DNA of 12,305 nucleotides, taken from contig JALNWS010000132.1 of assembly GCA_023230755.1 (NCBI GenBank), positions 1-12,305 on the forward strand, written 5' to 3'. Below the pieces are notes generated by a model. The model saw only the letters and a program-made list of their open reading frames with translations. It was not told where the DNA came from and did not search any database. Within the stretch, counting starts at the first letter, position 1, and every line of letters begins with the position of its first letter. The DNA is from Azoarcus sp. Its GTDB lineage: Bacteria; Pseudomonadota; Gammaproteobacteria; Burkholderiales; Rhodocyclaceae. Both the position numbers and the translations under genes were made by a program. This document shows, in pieces, positions 1 to 6,488 of the stretch.

Positions 1-1
1 G

Positions 2-295
2 GCCATCGCTGAGGCGATGACGGTACTGCCCGATGCAATCTACGGCTTGCTGGTCGAAGACCTGCCTGCGGACTGGGCCAGCCGCGCCGAACGGCTGGGT
101 GTGCATGCGATCCATGCCTGCGCAAGCTCGCTCAATGCGACGCAGGCCCGGGCGGTTCGTGACGGCGGCTATCATCTCGCCGTCTACACCGAAAACGATT
201 CCGAGCGCGCGAAAGCTTTGCTGCGCATCGGGGTTGAGACTGTAATCACCGATTTTCCCGACCGGGTGTGCGCCACAGATATGTTCCCTGCCTAA
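2..295 (+). CDS. Glycerophosphodiester phosphodiesterase, C-terminal part (cut by window start)
   Basis: This is the last 97 codons of a gene that starts before the window. The reading frame is open from base 2, so the ATG at base 17 is internal. The tail VYTENDSERAKALLRIGVE followed by TDFPDRV matches the last strands of the GDPD TIM barrel, where a 'T.ND...A..L...GV..I.TD.P' pattern is usual. Family members hydrolyse glycerophosphodiesters to an alcohol and glycerol 3-phosphate. The catalytic N-terminal half (HR, E.D and H motifs) is outside the window, so activity cannot be judged. The gene ends ten bases before the first possible start of the next reading frame and shares its direction. 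The family call is fairly secure; the exact symbol (ugpQ or glpQ) is not. Confidence 0.75.
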   Translation, partial: AIAEAMTVLPDAIYGLLVEDLPADWASRAERLGVHAIHACASSLNATQARAVRDGGYHLAVYTENDSERAKALLRIGVETVITDFPDRVCATDMFPA

Positions 296-335
296 CAGAA
301 ACCAGTGAACCTGAGGGACCAATCTGCGGTCTTCC

Positions 336-365
336 TTGACGCACCTTGCAGCAGCCCCCTACCAT
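336..365 (+). promoter_or_regulatory. Candidate ispB promoter
   Basis: TTGACG at 336-341 and TACCAT at 360-365 are 18 bp apart, matching five and four of six bases of the sigma-70 consensus. Transcription would start near 372, just upstream of the TTG at 392. This fits translation starting at 392 and not at the in-frame GTG at 305. Seen by eye only. Confidence 0.4.
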
Positions 366-391
366 CCCGTTTTTTCCACGAGCATCCAGTC

Positions 392-1360
392 TTGTCCGCC
401 CAGCAGCTATTTGCACCTATTGCCGCCGATATGCAGGCGGTGGATGCCGTCATCCGACAGCGACTTCACTCCGATGTGGTTCTGATCCGGCAGGTCGCTG
501 AATACATTATTCACAGCGGCGGGAAACGTCTTCGTCCCGCGCTGGTGTTGTTTGCCGCCGGTGCGATGGGTTACCGCGGCACGCATCATCACGCGCTGGC
601 TGCGGTGGTGGAGTTCATCCACACGGCCACGCTGTTGCACGACGACGTGGTGGACGAATCCGATCTCAGGCGCGGCAACAAGACGGCCAATGCCCTGTTT
701 GGCAATGCCGCTTCAGTGCTGGTGGGGGACTTCCTCTATTCGCGCGCCTTCCAGATGATGGTGAGCGTCAACAACATGCGCGTAATGGACGTGTTGTCGG
801 ATGCGACCAATGTCATCGCCGAAGGCGAGGTGCTGCAGTTGCTCAACTGCCACGACGCCGATGTCGAGATCGACGATTACCTGCGAGTCATCCGCTACAA
901 GACGGCAAAGCTGTTCGAAGCCGCCGCCCGTCTGGGTGGCATCCTCGCCGGCGCAGACGAAGCCACCGAGACTCGCCTGGCAGCCTTCGGCTCGCACTTG
1001 GGCACCGCTTTCCAGATCATCGACGACGTCCTCGACTATTCTGCGGACGAAGCGGAAACCGGCAAGCACCTCGGCGACGACCTCGCCGAAGGCAAACCGA
1101 CCCTGCCGCTGATCCATGTCATGCAGCACGGGACGCCCGAGCAGGCGGCATTGGTGCGGGGCGCCATCGAGAACGGCGGGCGCGACGATTTTGCAGCGGT
1201 ACTCGCGGCCATTCAGAGCACCAAGGCGCTGGATGAGGCGCGACGTTATGCGCGGGAAGAAGCGGATCGTGCAATCGACGCAATTTCTGCACTTCCCTCT
1301 TCCATTTTTAAAGATGCGTTGCTACAATTATCGGACTTTGCAGTTGCCAGAAATTACTGA
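392..1360 (+). CDS. ispB: Octaprenyl (polyprenyl) diphosphate synthase
   Basis: This trans-prenyltransferase extends farnesyl diphosphate with isopentenyl diphosphate units to make the ubiquinone side chain. From the TTG at 392 it is 322 residues. GGKRLRP is at residues 43-49, the first aspartate-rich motif DDVVD (inside LLHDDVVDESDLRRG) at 84-88 and the second, DDVLD (GTAFQIIDDVLDY), at 211-215; all catalytic aspartates are present. The frame is open back to a GTG at 305 (351 residues), but the extra 29 residues have no family look. The TTG start gives the length of Escherichia coli IspB (323 residues) and brings its conserved DM pair to the same position as I recall it. A candidate promoter also lies between the two starts. 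The ribosome binding site at the TTG is weak. The gene's 3' end contains the promoter of the following tRNA. Confidence 0.93.
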   Translation: MSAQQLFAPIAADMQAVDAVIRQRLHSDVVLIRQVAEYIIHSGGKRLRPALVLFAAGAMGYRGTHHHALAAVVEFIHTATLLHDDVVDESDLRRGNKTANALFGNAASVLVGDFLYSRAFQMMVSVNNMRVMDVLSDATNVIAEGEVLQLLNCHDADVEIDDYLRVIRYKTAKLFEAAARLGGILAGADEATETRLAAFGSHLGTAFQIIDDVLDYSADEAETGKHLGDDLAEGKPTLPLIHVMQHGTPEQAALVRGAIENGGRDDFAAVLAAIQSTKALDEARRYAREEADRAIDAISALPSSIFKDALLQLSDFAVARNY

Positions 1361-1366
1361 TATAGT
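1338..1366 (+). promoter_or_regulatory. Promoter of tRNA-Pro inside the 3' end of ispB
   Basis: TTGCAG at 1338-1343 and TATAGT at 1361-1366 are exactly 17 bp apart, a good sigma-70 match. The -35 box lies in the last codons of ispB and the -10 box directly follows its stop codon. Transcription would start near 1373, giving a leader of about 36 bases that contains a small hairpin (GCTTCG 1372-1377, CGAAGC 1385-1390). Confidence 0.6.
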
Positions 1367-1408
1367 TTCTGGCTTCGCAGAGCACGAAGCAAAGCTGTAA
1401 ATCAGTGT

Positions 1409-1485
1409 CGGGGAATAGCTCAGCCTGGTAGAGCACTGCGTTCGGGACGCAGGGGCCGGAGGTTCGAATCCTCTTTCCCCGACCA
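1409..1485 (+). tRNA. tRNA-Pro (anticodon CGG)
   Basis: A 77-base cloverleaf can be folded by hand. The acceptor arm CGGGGAA pairs perfectly with TTCCCCG. The D stem is GCTC/GAGC. The anticodon stem CTGCG/CGCAG holds the loop TTCGGGA, with anticodon CGG at 1443-1445 reading CCG. The T arm is GGAGG-TTCGAAT-CCTCT with one wobble pair. The discriminator base is A and CCA is encoded. C1-G72 and A73 are typical of bacterial proline tRNAs. A tyrosine integrase gene begins about 170 bases downstream, so the 3' end is the likely attachment site of the accessory region. Confidence 0.95.
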
Positions 1486-1495
1486 AAAATTCCCG

Positions 1496-1519
1496 TCGAA
1501 TCATAGGCTTATGATTCGA
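1496..1519. repeat. Perfect 10-bp inverted repeat beside the tRNA 3' end
   Basis: TCGAATCATA at 1496-1505 and TATGATTCGA at 1510-1519 are exact reverse complements around GGCT. The outer TCGAATC also occurs in the T loop of the adjacent tRNA. It lies 11 bases after the tRNA, where integrase arm or core sites are expected. That role is an inference. Confidence 0.75.
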
Positions 1520-1527
1520 ACTGCGGC

Positions 1528-1565
1528 AAAATGGAGCAAAATCCGGAAGGGTTTGCTCCATTTTT
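1528..1565. terminator. Intrinsic terminator, probably bidirectional, between tRNA-Pro and integrase
   Basis: Bases 1528-1540 (AAAATGGAGCAAA) and 1552-1564 (TTTGCTCCATTTT) are perfect 13-base arms. The loop can pair further around a GGAA tetraloop. The stem ends in a T run on the plus strand and the A run gives the same on the minus strand. It would end tRNA transcription before the integrase gene. It could also serve as a protein binding site in the attachment region. Confidence 0.65.
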
Positions 1566-1585
1566 GCGTCAAGTTTTGACGCAAA
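1563..1585. repeat. Perfect 10-bp inverted repeat upstream of the integrase gene
   Basis: TTTGCGTCAA at 1563-1572 and TTGACGCAAA at 1576-1585 are exact reverse complements around GTT. It is the third perfect inverted repeat within 90 bases and directly abuts the terminator hairpin. It may be an operator or a recombination-protein binding site; the sequence does not decide. Confidence 0.7.
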
Positions 1586-1634
1586 GTCCGCCGCGAAACT
1601 TTTTCGCGCCATCCCCCTGCATCTTGCCTATACG

Positions 1635-1654
1635 GTACTCCCAACGTGGAGTAC
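1635..1654 (+). promoter_or_regulatory. Hairpin containing the integrase ribosome binding site
   Basis: GTACTCC at 1635-1641 and GGAGTAC at 1648-1654 are exact reverse complements with a six-base loop. The only good Shine-Dalgarno for the ATG at 1658 is GGAG at 1648-1651, inside the right arm. In mRNA this hairpin would hide the ribosome binding site. The DNA could instead be a repressor operator. Confidence 0.45.
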
Positions 1655-1657
1655 GGC

Positions 1658-3076
1658 ATGTCGTCGCGTGTTTCTTCAAGCAGCATCTGTAATCGGTCAC
1701 CCTTTGTCGTCACCGTTCGCTCGAACGCCAGCCTTAACCGGCGTTTTTCGCAGCAGGCGGCGGCCAAGGCCTACGTCGAACAATTGAATGCAGACGGCAT
1801 CAAGGCGCGTGTCACGCAACTTGAAACAGCGTTTCAACTGCGCATCCGTCGCAAGGGCGTGCCGTTGCAGTGCATTACGTTTGATTCGTTCGAAGAGGCC
1901 GAGCAGGCACGCCTCCAGGTCGAGGCAAACCTGTCGGTCAGCATCGTGCGCGACTATGCGATCGCGGCAAGGACGACGCTGCGCGAACTGCTTGAGCGCT
2001 ACCTTGAAGAGGTTGTCCCAACTCACAAAGGTGCGGACATTGAGCGTACGCGCATCCGGCGTCTTCTTCGTGACGAAGCGTTCGTCGACAAGAAGCTCGC
2101 GGCGCTGGTGACCGAAGACCTGCAAGACTTCATCAGCGACCGGCTTACAGAAGTCGCGCCCGCGACCGTCGACCGTGAGCTCGACGTCATCTCACAAGCG
2201 CTGCGCTACGCAGACGACGTCTGGAAAATTGCGCCTGTCGAGAGCCCGTTCAAGGGACTCCGCCGGCCGAAGTATTTCAACGAGCGCGATCGGCGTCTGC
2301 TTCCGACCGAGGAGGCCGCACTTCTTGATGCGGCACGCGCAGACGAGAACCCCTTTGTCGAGCCTGCGATCATCTTGGCGCTTGAGACTGGGATGCGCCG
2401 CGGCGAACTGTTGAAGTTGACAGCGGCAGATGTGTGTTTCGAGCGCCGTTGCGCGCTCGCGCGTGATACGAAGAATGGGCGCAACCGGCGTGTGCCACTC
2501 ACGCGCCGGGCCAGCGAAGTCTTCAAGGCGTTGATTGCGGCTCAGGACGACGAGGCATGCGACGAGCAGCGCCCCTTGCTCGCACTCACACCGAACGCGC
2601 TCAAGAAAGCCTTCTTCAACCGGGTGATTCCAAAGAGTGGCGTTAAGGACTTCCATTTTCACGACCTGCGCCACGAAGCGATCAGTCGTTTGGCTGAATC
2701 CGGTCGGTTTCAGCTCATCGAACTGCAGGCGATATCGGGTCACCGAGACGTGCGGATGCTGCAGCGTTACACGCATCTGTGTGCCGGCAATCTTGCGGAC
2801 AAGATGGATGAGTTGGCTTTCGGCACAACTACCAGGTATGTGCACCGGGGGCGACGTCGAACTGCGGTGACCGTTGAGCCCCTTGATGGGCAATCCGCTG
2901 GGATTGGGGGCTCGCGGGCGCCAAGGTCATCGACATCAACCATGAGTGAGGTGTCGCCGCCGCTCGCATATGCGTCTCGAACGGAGCGGAGCGGACCTGG
3001 GGCAGAAATCGACTTGCTGCCGGCGAATGTCATCGACTTCCGCACACGTCTGGAAGGACGCAGTGCGCGCACTTGA
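1658..3076 (+). CDS. Tyrosine recombinase (phage-type integrase)
   Basis: A 472-residue site-specific recombinase of the phage integrase family, expected to join and excise the element at the neighbouring tRNA-Pro. The order is typical: an N-terminal arm-binding-like part, a SAM-like core-binding part around residues 100-200, then the catalytic domain. The catalytic residues are visible: Arg in TGMRRGELLKL (R247), His and Arg in HDLRH (H335, R338), His in SGHRDVR (H362) and the nucleophile Tyr in LQRYTHL (Y371). The ATG at 1658 is preferred over the in-frame GTG at 1646 because GGAG lies six bases before it. About 85 residues follow the catalytic domain; they are rich in Ser, Arg and Thr and match no domain I know. 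The gene is followed after 43 bases by a small gene and then a serine recombinase gene in the same direction. The family call is secure; the target site is inferred from position. Confidence 0.93.
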   Translation: MSSRVSSSSICNRSPFVVTVRSNASLNRRFSQQAAAKAYVEQLNADGIKARVTQLETAFQLRIRRKGVPLQCITFDSFEEAEQARLQVEANLSVSIVRDYAIAARTTLRELLERYLEEVVPTHKGADIERTRIRRLLRDEAFVDKKLAALVTEDLQDFISDRLTEVAPATVDRELDVISQALRYADDVWKIAPVESPFKGLRRPKYFNERDRRLLPTEEAALLDAARADENPFVEPAIILALETGMRRGELLKLTAADVCFERRCALARDTKNGRNRRVPLTRRASEVFKALIAAQDDEACDEQRPLLALTPNALKKAFFNRVIPKSGVKDFHFHDLRHEAISRLAESGRFQLIELQAISGHRDVRMLQRYTHLCAGNLADKMDELAFGTTTRYVHRGRRRTAVTVEPLDGQSAGIGGSRAPRSSTSTMSEVSPPLAYASRTERSGPGAEIDLLPANVIDFRTRLEGRSART

Positions 3077-3119
3077 ATCCCTTTCCCAGATTGCTGCTGG
3101 ACACTCAAGGACAAACGTA

Positions 3120-3296
3120 ATGGATGAAAAGTCAAAAAAGACGTCCGCATCCCCACCTCTCCTCGCTATACGGAGTAACCGCCCTCATGAGCAGGACTTG
3201 CCAGTTGAGTTGCGGGACTTCGCAGTGCTGCTTAGCGAGATTGCGGCTCAGCAACTCTGCGACTTGAAGCAAAGGAGTGAGGAGGGTTTTAAGTGA
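3120..3296 (+). CDS. Small protein between the two recombinase genes (58 residues, unknown)
   Basis: A short gene starts at ATG 3120 behind AAGGA at 3107-3111 (eight-base spacing) and ends at TGA 3296. I do not recognise the protein. It begins with a charged, Ser-rich segment (MDEKSKKTSASPP). A likely amphipathic helix follows, containing LRDFAVLLSEIAAQQL, and the tail is charged. There is no signal peptide or membrane segment. Its stop codon overlaps the GTG start of the serine recombinase (GTGA), and that gene's ribosome binding site lies in its last codons, so the two are probably translationally coupled. Position suggests a recombination accessory factor, such as a directionality factor or recombinase partner. 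This is inference from context only. The real start and strong ribosome binding site make it a credible gene. Confidence 0.65.
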   Translation: MDEKSKKTSASPPLLAIRSNRPHEQDLPVELRDFAVLLSEIAAQQLCDLKQRSEEGFK

Positions 3297-5032
3297 CGGA
3301 ACGTTGTGCAATTTACGCGCGGTACTCGGACGAGAAGCAGCGCGAGACTTCAATTGAAGACCAGATTCGCCGCTGCCAGGAACTCGGCAAGCAGCATTCT
3401 TTGAACATGAACGATGTTCTCGTGTTTAGCGATGCTGCGATTACCGGTCGTGCCGAGGGTGATGAAAAGCGGGAGGGGTTCAAGCAGCTTCTAGAAGCGT
3501 GGGACAGTCACAAGTTCACCGTTTTGCTGGTTGATGAGTTTTCACGCCTGTCGCGTGACGGTCTCACGCAAGCACAGTTATTCAGGCGTCTGGAGACCAA
3601 CCTAAAAGTGCGCATGCTGACGTCCAACGGGGTGGATACGACGCGCCCAAATTGGCAACTGCAACTTGGTCTCGAAGGTGTTGTTAGTCAGCAAGCCGGG
3701 CGCGACACGCGCCATCGCGTGGTGCGTGGCATGCTGGGTCAACTGGAGCGCGGTTACATGATTGCTACGCCGGCCTATGGCTACGAGTTGAAGCGCGAGT
3801 TTGACCAGCAGGGTAATCGTATCGGGTCCCGGTGGACTATCGTCGAAAGTGAGGCTGCAGTCGTGCGCGAGATTTTTGAACGGCGTGCGTGCGGGGAGTC
3901 AATGCACTCAATAGCCAGATTCTTGAATGACCGCGGCGTTCCGACGAGGCGTCGAGCACTCAAGTCAGATGGGGGCTTCTGGCGACCTGCTGCGGTTCAG
4001 AACTTGTTGTCGAATCCAATCTACAAAGGTGTCTTTGTCTGGAATGACTCTACAACGTTGCGTTCGAGAGCTGCGAAATCCGGGCGTACGCTCGAAGCGC
4101 AGATGTTTCCGCGCCCCGAACTTCAGTTGGTGAGCGAAGCGCTCTGGTCGCAGTGCAACGCCAAGCATGCCACCCGATCGGGGTATGGCGGAGGTAAGCA
4201 TGCGCTGGCGGGGTTGCTGACGTGCGGGTATTGTCAAAGCACGCTGGTGCTGAGTGCGCAGTCGAGTTGCCGTTCGCTTTACTGTGCAAACTGTACCGTC
4301 GCAAAAGCCGCGGCCAGTCAGGACGAGCGTCTGACCTCGACGGTTGCAGCGGTCGGTGTGCAGATGCTCTTGGTCGAGGCAGCACGCTATTTCCTGACCG
4401 CATCGTTTGTCGACGCTTTCAAGGCCTCGCTTCGCGAACGGCTGTCAGGGGGTGTCGAGCTTGAATTGCAGGAGGCAAAAAAGGAGTTGGCGCGGCTTGA
4501 ACGGGGGCAGGAACGTCTGTCGCACATGCTGGCTTCGGCTGATGAAGACGACTCACTGCTTACAGCAAGATATGCAGAGGCGCGTGAGCGTGTTCGAGAT
4601 CAGCGTTTACGTCTCGAGAAGCTTCAGGCAGGTGTGGCGTCGGTGGACAGGAATGCCATCGAATCGCAACTTGAAACGGTTGATGTCAGCCGTGTGCTTC
4701 AGTCACTGTTTGATGCGGAACTTTCCCCCCAGCGGGTTCGGGCTGTCCTTGGGCGCCTTTTTCCTGAAATCGTCTTTGAAGGGAAGCTCAGTCGTTACTG
4801 CTCCTTCTTCAAAATTCGTTTCGCCGTCGGCGCGGCCCTCGCGCTGGCGAGTTCGACTGGGACTGTTGATGAGGCTGGCCGTGAAATGCGCTTCGAACTT
4901 CGCTACGCGCCCGACCGCTCAAAGGGGCGTTCTGGTTCTCCTTGGAGCGTGAAAGTGCTCGACGAACTCGCTTTTCCGCACGCAGGACTGTGCAGCACAG
5001 AGGGGGCTTCACTGTCTGCGCAAATCAGCTAG
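3293..5032 (+). CDS. Large serine recombinase
   Basis: A 579-residue recombinase of the large serine (resolvase/invertase) family. The N-terminal catalytic domain (about 1-150) has AIYARYSDEKQ with the nucleophile Ser12 and the DEFSRLSRDG motif near 81-90. A 'recombinase' DNA-binding domain spans about 160-290 (GYMIATPAYGYELKR, LNDRGVPTRR, LLSNPIYKG). A zinc ribbon has C311, C314, C331 and C334. A coiled coil near 388-447 is of the kind that controls synapsis and direction in large serine integrases. It starts at GTG 3293, six bases after GGAGGG (3281-3286), and overlaps the stop of the preceding small gene. A full-length serine recombinase sitting with a full-length tyrosine integrase is unusual: one may integrate the element while the other resolves, inverts or moves it. 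No key residue is missing. Confidence 0.93.
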   Translation: MTERCAIYARYSDEKQRETSIEDQIRRCQELGKQHSLNMNDVLVFSDAAITGRAEGDEKREGFKQLLEAWDSHKFTVLLVDEFSRLSRDGLTQAQLFRRLETNLKVRMLTSNGVDTTRPNWQLQLGLEGVVSQQAGRDTRHRVVRGMLGQLERGYMIATPAYGYELKREFDQQGNRIGSRWTIVESEAAVVREIFERRACGESMHSIARFLNDRGVPTRRRALKSDGGFWRPAAVQNLLSNPIYKGVFVWNDSTTLRSRAAKSGRTLEAQMFPRPELQLVSEALWSQCNAKHATRSGYGGGKHALAGLLTCGYCQSTLVLSAQSSCRSLYCANCTVAKAAASQDERLTSTVAAVGVQMLLVEAARYFLTASFVDAFKASLRERLSGGVELELQEAKKELARLERGQERLSHMLASADEDDSLLTARYAEARERVRDQRLRLEKLQAGVASVDRNAIESQLETVDVSRVLQSLFDAELSPQRVRAVLGRLFPEIVFEGKLSRYCSFFKIRFAVGAALALASSTGTVDEAGREMRFELRYAPDRSKGRSGSPWSVKVLDELAFPHAGLCSTEGASLSAQIS

Positions 5033-5043
5033 GCATTGCCCCC

Positions 5044-5081
5044 CGGCGCTTCACCAATCCTTCGGTGAGGCGCCGTTTTTT
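5044..5081 (+). terminator. Intrinsic terminator of the recombinase operon
   Basis: CGGCGCTTCACC (5044-5055) pairs with GGTGAGGCGCCG (5064-5075) with a single G-T wobble and an eight-base loop, followed by six T bases. It begins 11 bases after the serine recombinase stop codon. Confidence 0.9.
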
Positions 5082-5099
5082 CGCCTATGTTTTAACGCA

Positions 5100-5141
5100 T
5101 CTATTTTGTATCGTTGGGGTCCCAGAACGATACAAAATAGA
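5100..5141. repeat. 42-bp near-perfect palindrome between converging genes
   Basis: Sixteen-base arms at 5100-5115 (TCTATTTTGTATCGTT) and 5126-5141 are exact reverse complements around a ten-base centre (GGGGTCCCAG) that can itself partly pair. The arms are AT-rich against a GC-rich background. No U run follows on either strand, so it does not look like a standard terminator, and the operon already has one 19 bases upstream. Possible roles are a recombination site, an operator or an RNA hairpin at the convergent 3' ends. Confidence 0.8.
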
Positions 5142-5200
5142 AATAGGCTCGCTCTGAGCTCATCCGTTATGTCGGCCTGCCTGAGGCCCGCAAGGCAACA

Positions 5201-6388
5201 TCAAAACGCACCTGACAGTCCGGGGCGCAGATGTGTGTCAAAGTCAGAGTTCGGGCAGCAAAAAAAACCGTCCTCCCCATGCTTCAGAAACACATCATGA
5301 AGCACATGACTGACTTGTGAGCGCTCGATCTGATAATTCCGACGAAGCCCCTTGATGGACCATCCTTCTGCGCGTGCACGGTCTGCATGGCGCTGACACG
5401 CTCCAATAAAATAGTTGGCCGCGTGATGTGCGGTGATGCCTTTGCGTACTCGATAATCAGTTGTGTGGCCTGCGCTGGTCCAGATGAGTTGGTAGCACTG
5501 GGATACTGAGAAGTCGCGCAACAGGTTCTCGAGCAAGCTAGTCAGTGCGGTAACCCCGGGCATAGGCAAATTCCTCGAGCTGAGGTTGTGTTCGCAGAAC
5601 TCCCAGCACTCTGCTATTGCAAGTTCGTGCCACATTTCTCTGCATTCGACATGCCAGTCCTGAGGCCATGCCGACGATGCGACCAACTCTTCAAGCTGGC
5701 TCATAAACTCGACTGGGGCTGGTATGCGCAATTGCCACTGCACCCTCTCGGGATACCAGCCCACGATCTTTCCATCCTGTTCTGCGAACGACGGTAGTGG
5801 CGAATTCGCGCCGGGAGACACAAGGCCTGCGGTGATCAATCGACGGACGAGAATTTCGTCGAAATCTGGTTTTGCGGGAGTGAGTCGGATGCTGGAGGCT
5901 TCTAGCGATCCGAGGCTGCACTCGTCAAGCCATCCTGCGCAACGCACAAGACTCATCAGCCCCAGTGCATCGATGGCGGCAAGCTGACGGGGCTCGACGT
6001 AGAACTCGTGATACGACCAGCGCTCCGCACAGAACTGCACAACTTTCGACTGCTGGTGCTGCAACTCCTTTTCTGTTGCTAAACAGCGGGCGTCATGGCA
6101 GCGGATGCATCTGCACTGCGGAGTCTCAGTGTGGGCGCATTTCGTGCAGATCAGCTCGGAAGCGCGTCCCCAGGACTTTGAACGACGAGGCCTGACCATC
6201 GGACCGCCGCAGTGCCTGCAGATGTCGTGAGTTGGTTCGGGCGGGAAGTAGCTTGAAAGCAGGCTGGCCGGGCACTGAATACTGAACTCGTGCAGCAGCG
6301 TCGCGACCCGTTCTCCCGCGTAGTAACGGCTCATCAACTCGAGCAGGTCCGAGTCATCAAGATGGCCGAGGGGGTTAGATGAAGGCAT
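5201..6388 (-). CDS. Zinc-ribbon protein of unknown function, 395 residues
   Basis: I do not recognise a named family. Residues 15-50 look like a helix-turn-helix (DLLELMSRYYAGERVATLL, then SSYFPPEP). Eight cysteines follow within 46 residues: CRHC at 57-60 and CTKC at 81-84 form one probable zinc ribbon, and C92, C94, C97 and C102 a second cluster. The middle is helical and Trp/Glu-rich. Near the C terminus, VRKGITAHHAANYFIGACQ and GLRRNYQIERSQVSHVLHD (about 325-370) suggest another DNA-binding helical part. No nuclease, ATPase or membrane motif is visible. The ATG follows AAGG by seven bases. A good promoter on its strand overlaps the operator it shares with the divergent XRE gene. Its 3' end converges on the recombinase operon. 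It may be a DNA-binding regulator or recombination partner of the element; that is inference. Confidence 0.8.
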   Translation of the reverse strand: MPSSNPLGHLDDSDLLELMSRYYAGERVATLLHEFSIQCPASLLSSYFPPEPTHDICRHCGGPMVRPRRSKSWGRASELICTKCAHTETPQCRCIRCHDARCLATEKELQHQQSKVVQFCAERWSYHEFYVEPRQLAAIDALGLMSLVRCAGWLDECSLGSLEASSIRLTPAKPDFDEILVRRLITAGLVSPGANSPLPSFAEQDGKIVGWYPERVQWQLRIPAPVEFMSQLEELVASSAWPQDWHVECREMWHELAIAECWEFCEHNLSSRNLPMPGVTALTSLLENLLRDFSVSQCYQLIWTSAGHTTDYRVRKGITAHHAANYFIGACQRHADRARAEGWSIKGLRRNYQIERSQVSHVLHDVFLKHGEDGFFCCPNSDFDTHLRPGLSGAF

Positions 6389-6413
6389 TTCGGGACCTTG
6401 TTGAAAGCACTGA

Positions 6414-6443
6414 ACTATATGTCAGGTGACGACAAATTGTCAC
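6414..6443 (-). promoter_or_regulatory. Promoter of the zinc-ribbon gene
   Basis: On the minus strand, GTGACA (6443-6438) and TATAGT (6419-6414) are 18 bp apart, each matching five of six consensus bases. The start would lie near 6407, leaving a short leader with AAGG before the ATG at 6388. The -35 box lies in the inverted repeat at 6426-6443. Confidence 0.55.
6426..6443. promoter_or_regulatory. Candidate XRE operator in the divergent promoter region
   Basis: GTGAC (6426-6430) and GTCAC (6439-6443) form an inverted repeat. An overlapping one, GACAA-A-TTGTC, is at 6431-6441. It covers the -35 boxes of both predicted promoters, the usual place for an autoregulatory XRE repressor to bind. No binding is shown by sequence alone. 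Confidence 0.5.
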
Positions 6444-6465
6444 TTATAGAGCGTGGTCCTAAAAA
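6437..6465 (+). promoter_or_regulatory. Candidate promoter of the XRE gene
   Basis: TTGTCA (6437-6442) and TAAAAA (6460-6465) are 17 bp apart. The -35 box matches five of six bases and the -10 box four. Its -35 shares five bases with that of the opposite promoter, so polymerases could not occupy both at once. No Shine-Dalgarno precedes the ATG at 6489. Confidence 0.4.
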
Positions 6466-6488
6466 GGTCGGATTCTTAGTATCACCAG

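Noticed and set aside
2192..2893. 233-codon minus-strand frame opposite the integrase
   Set aside because: It lies wholly inside the integrase catalytic region and shows no recognisable family or ribosome binding site.
5116..5153. GGGGTCCC... resembling a Tn3-family terminal inverted repeat
   Set aside because: The conserved inner end (ACGCTAAG type) is absent, no Tn3 transposase or resolvase is nearby, and the sequence is explained by the central palindrome.
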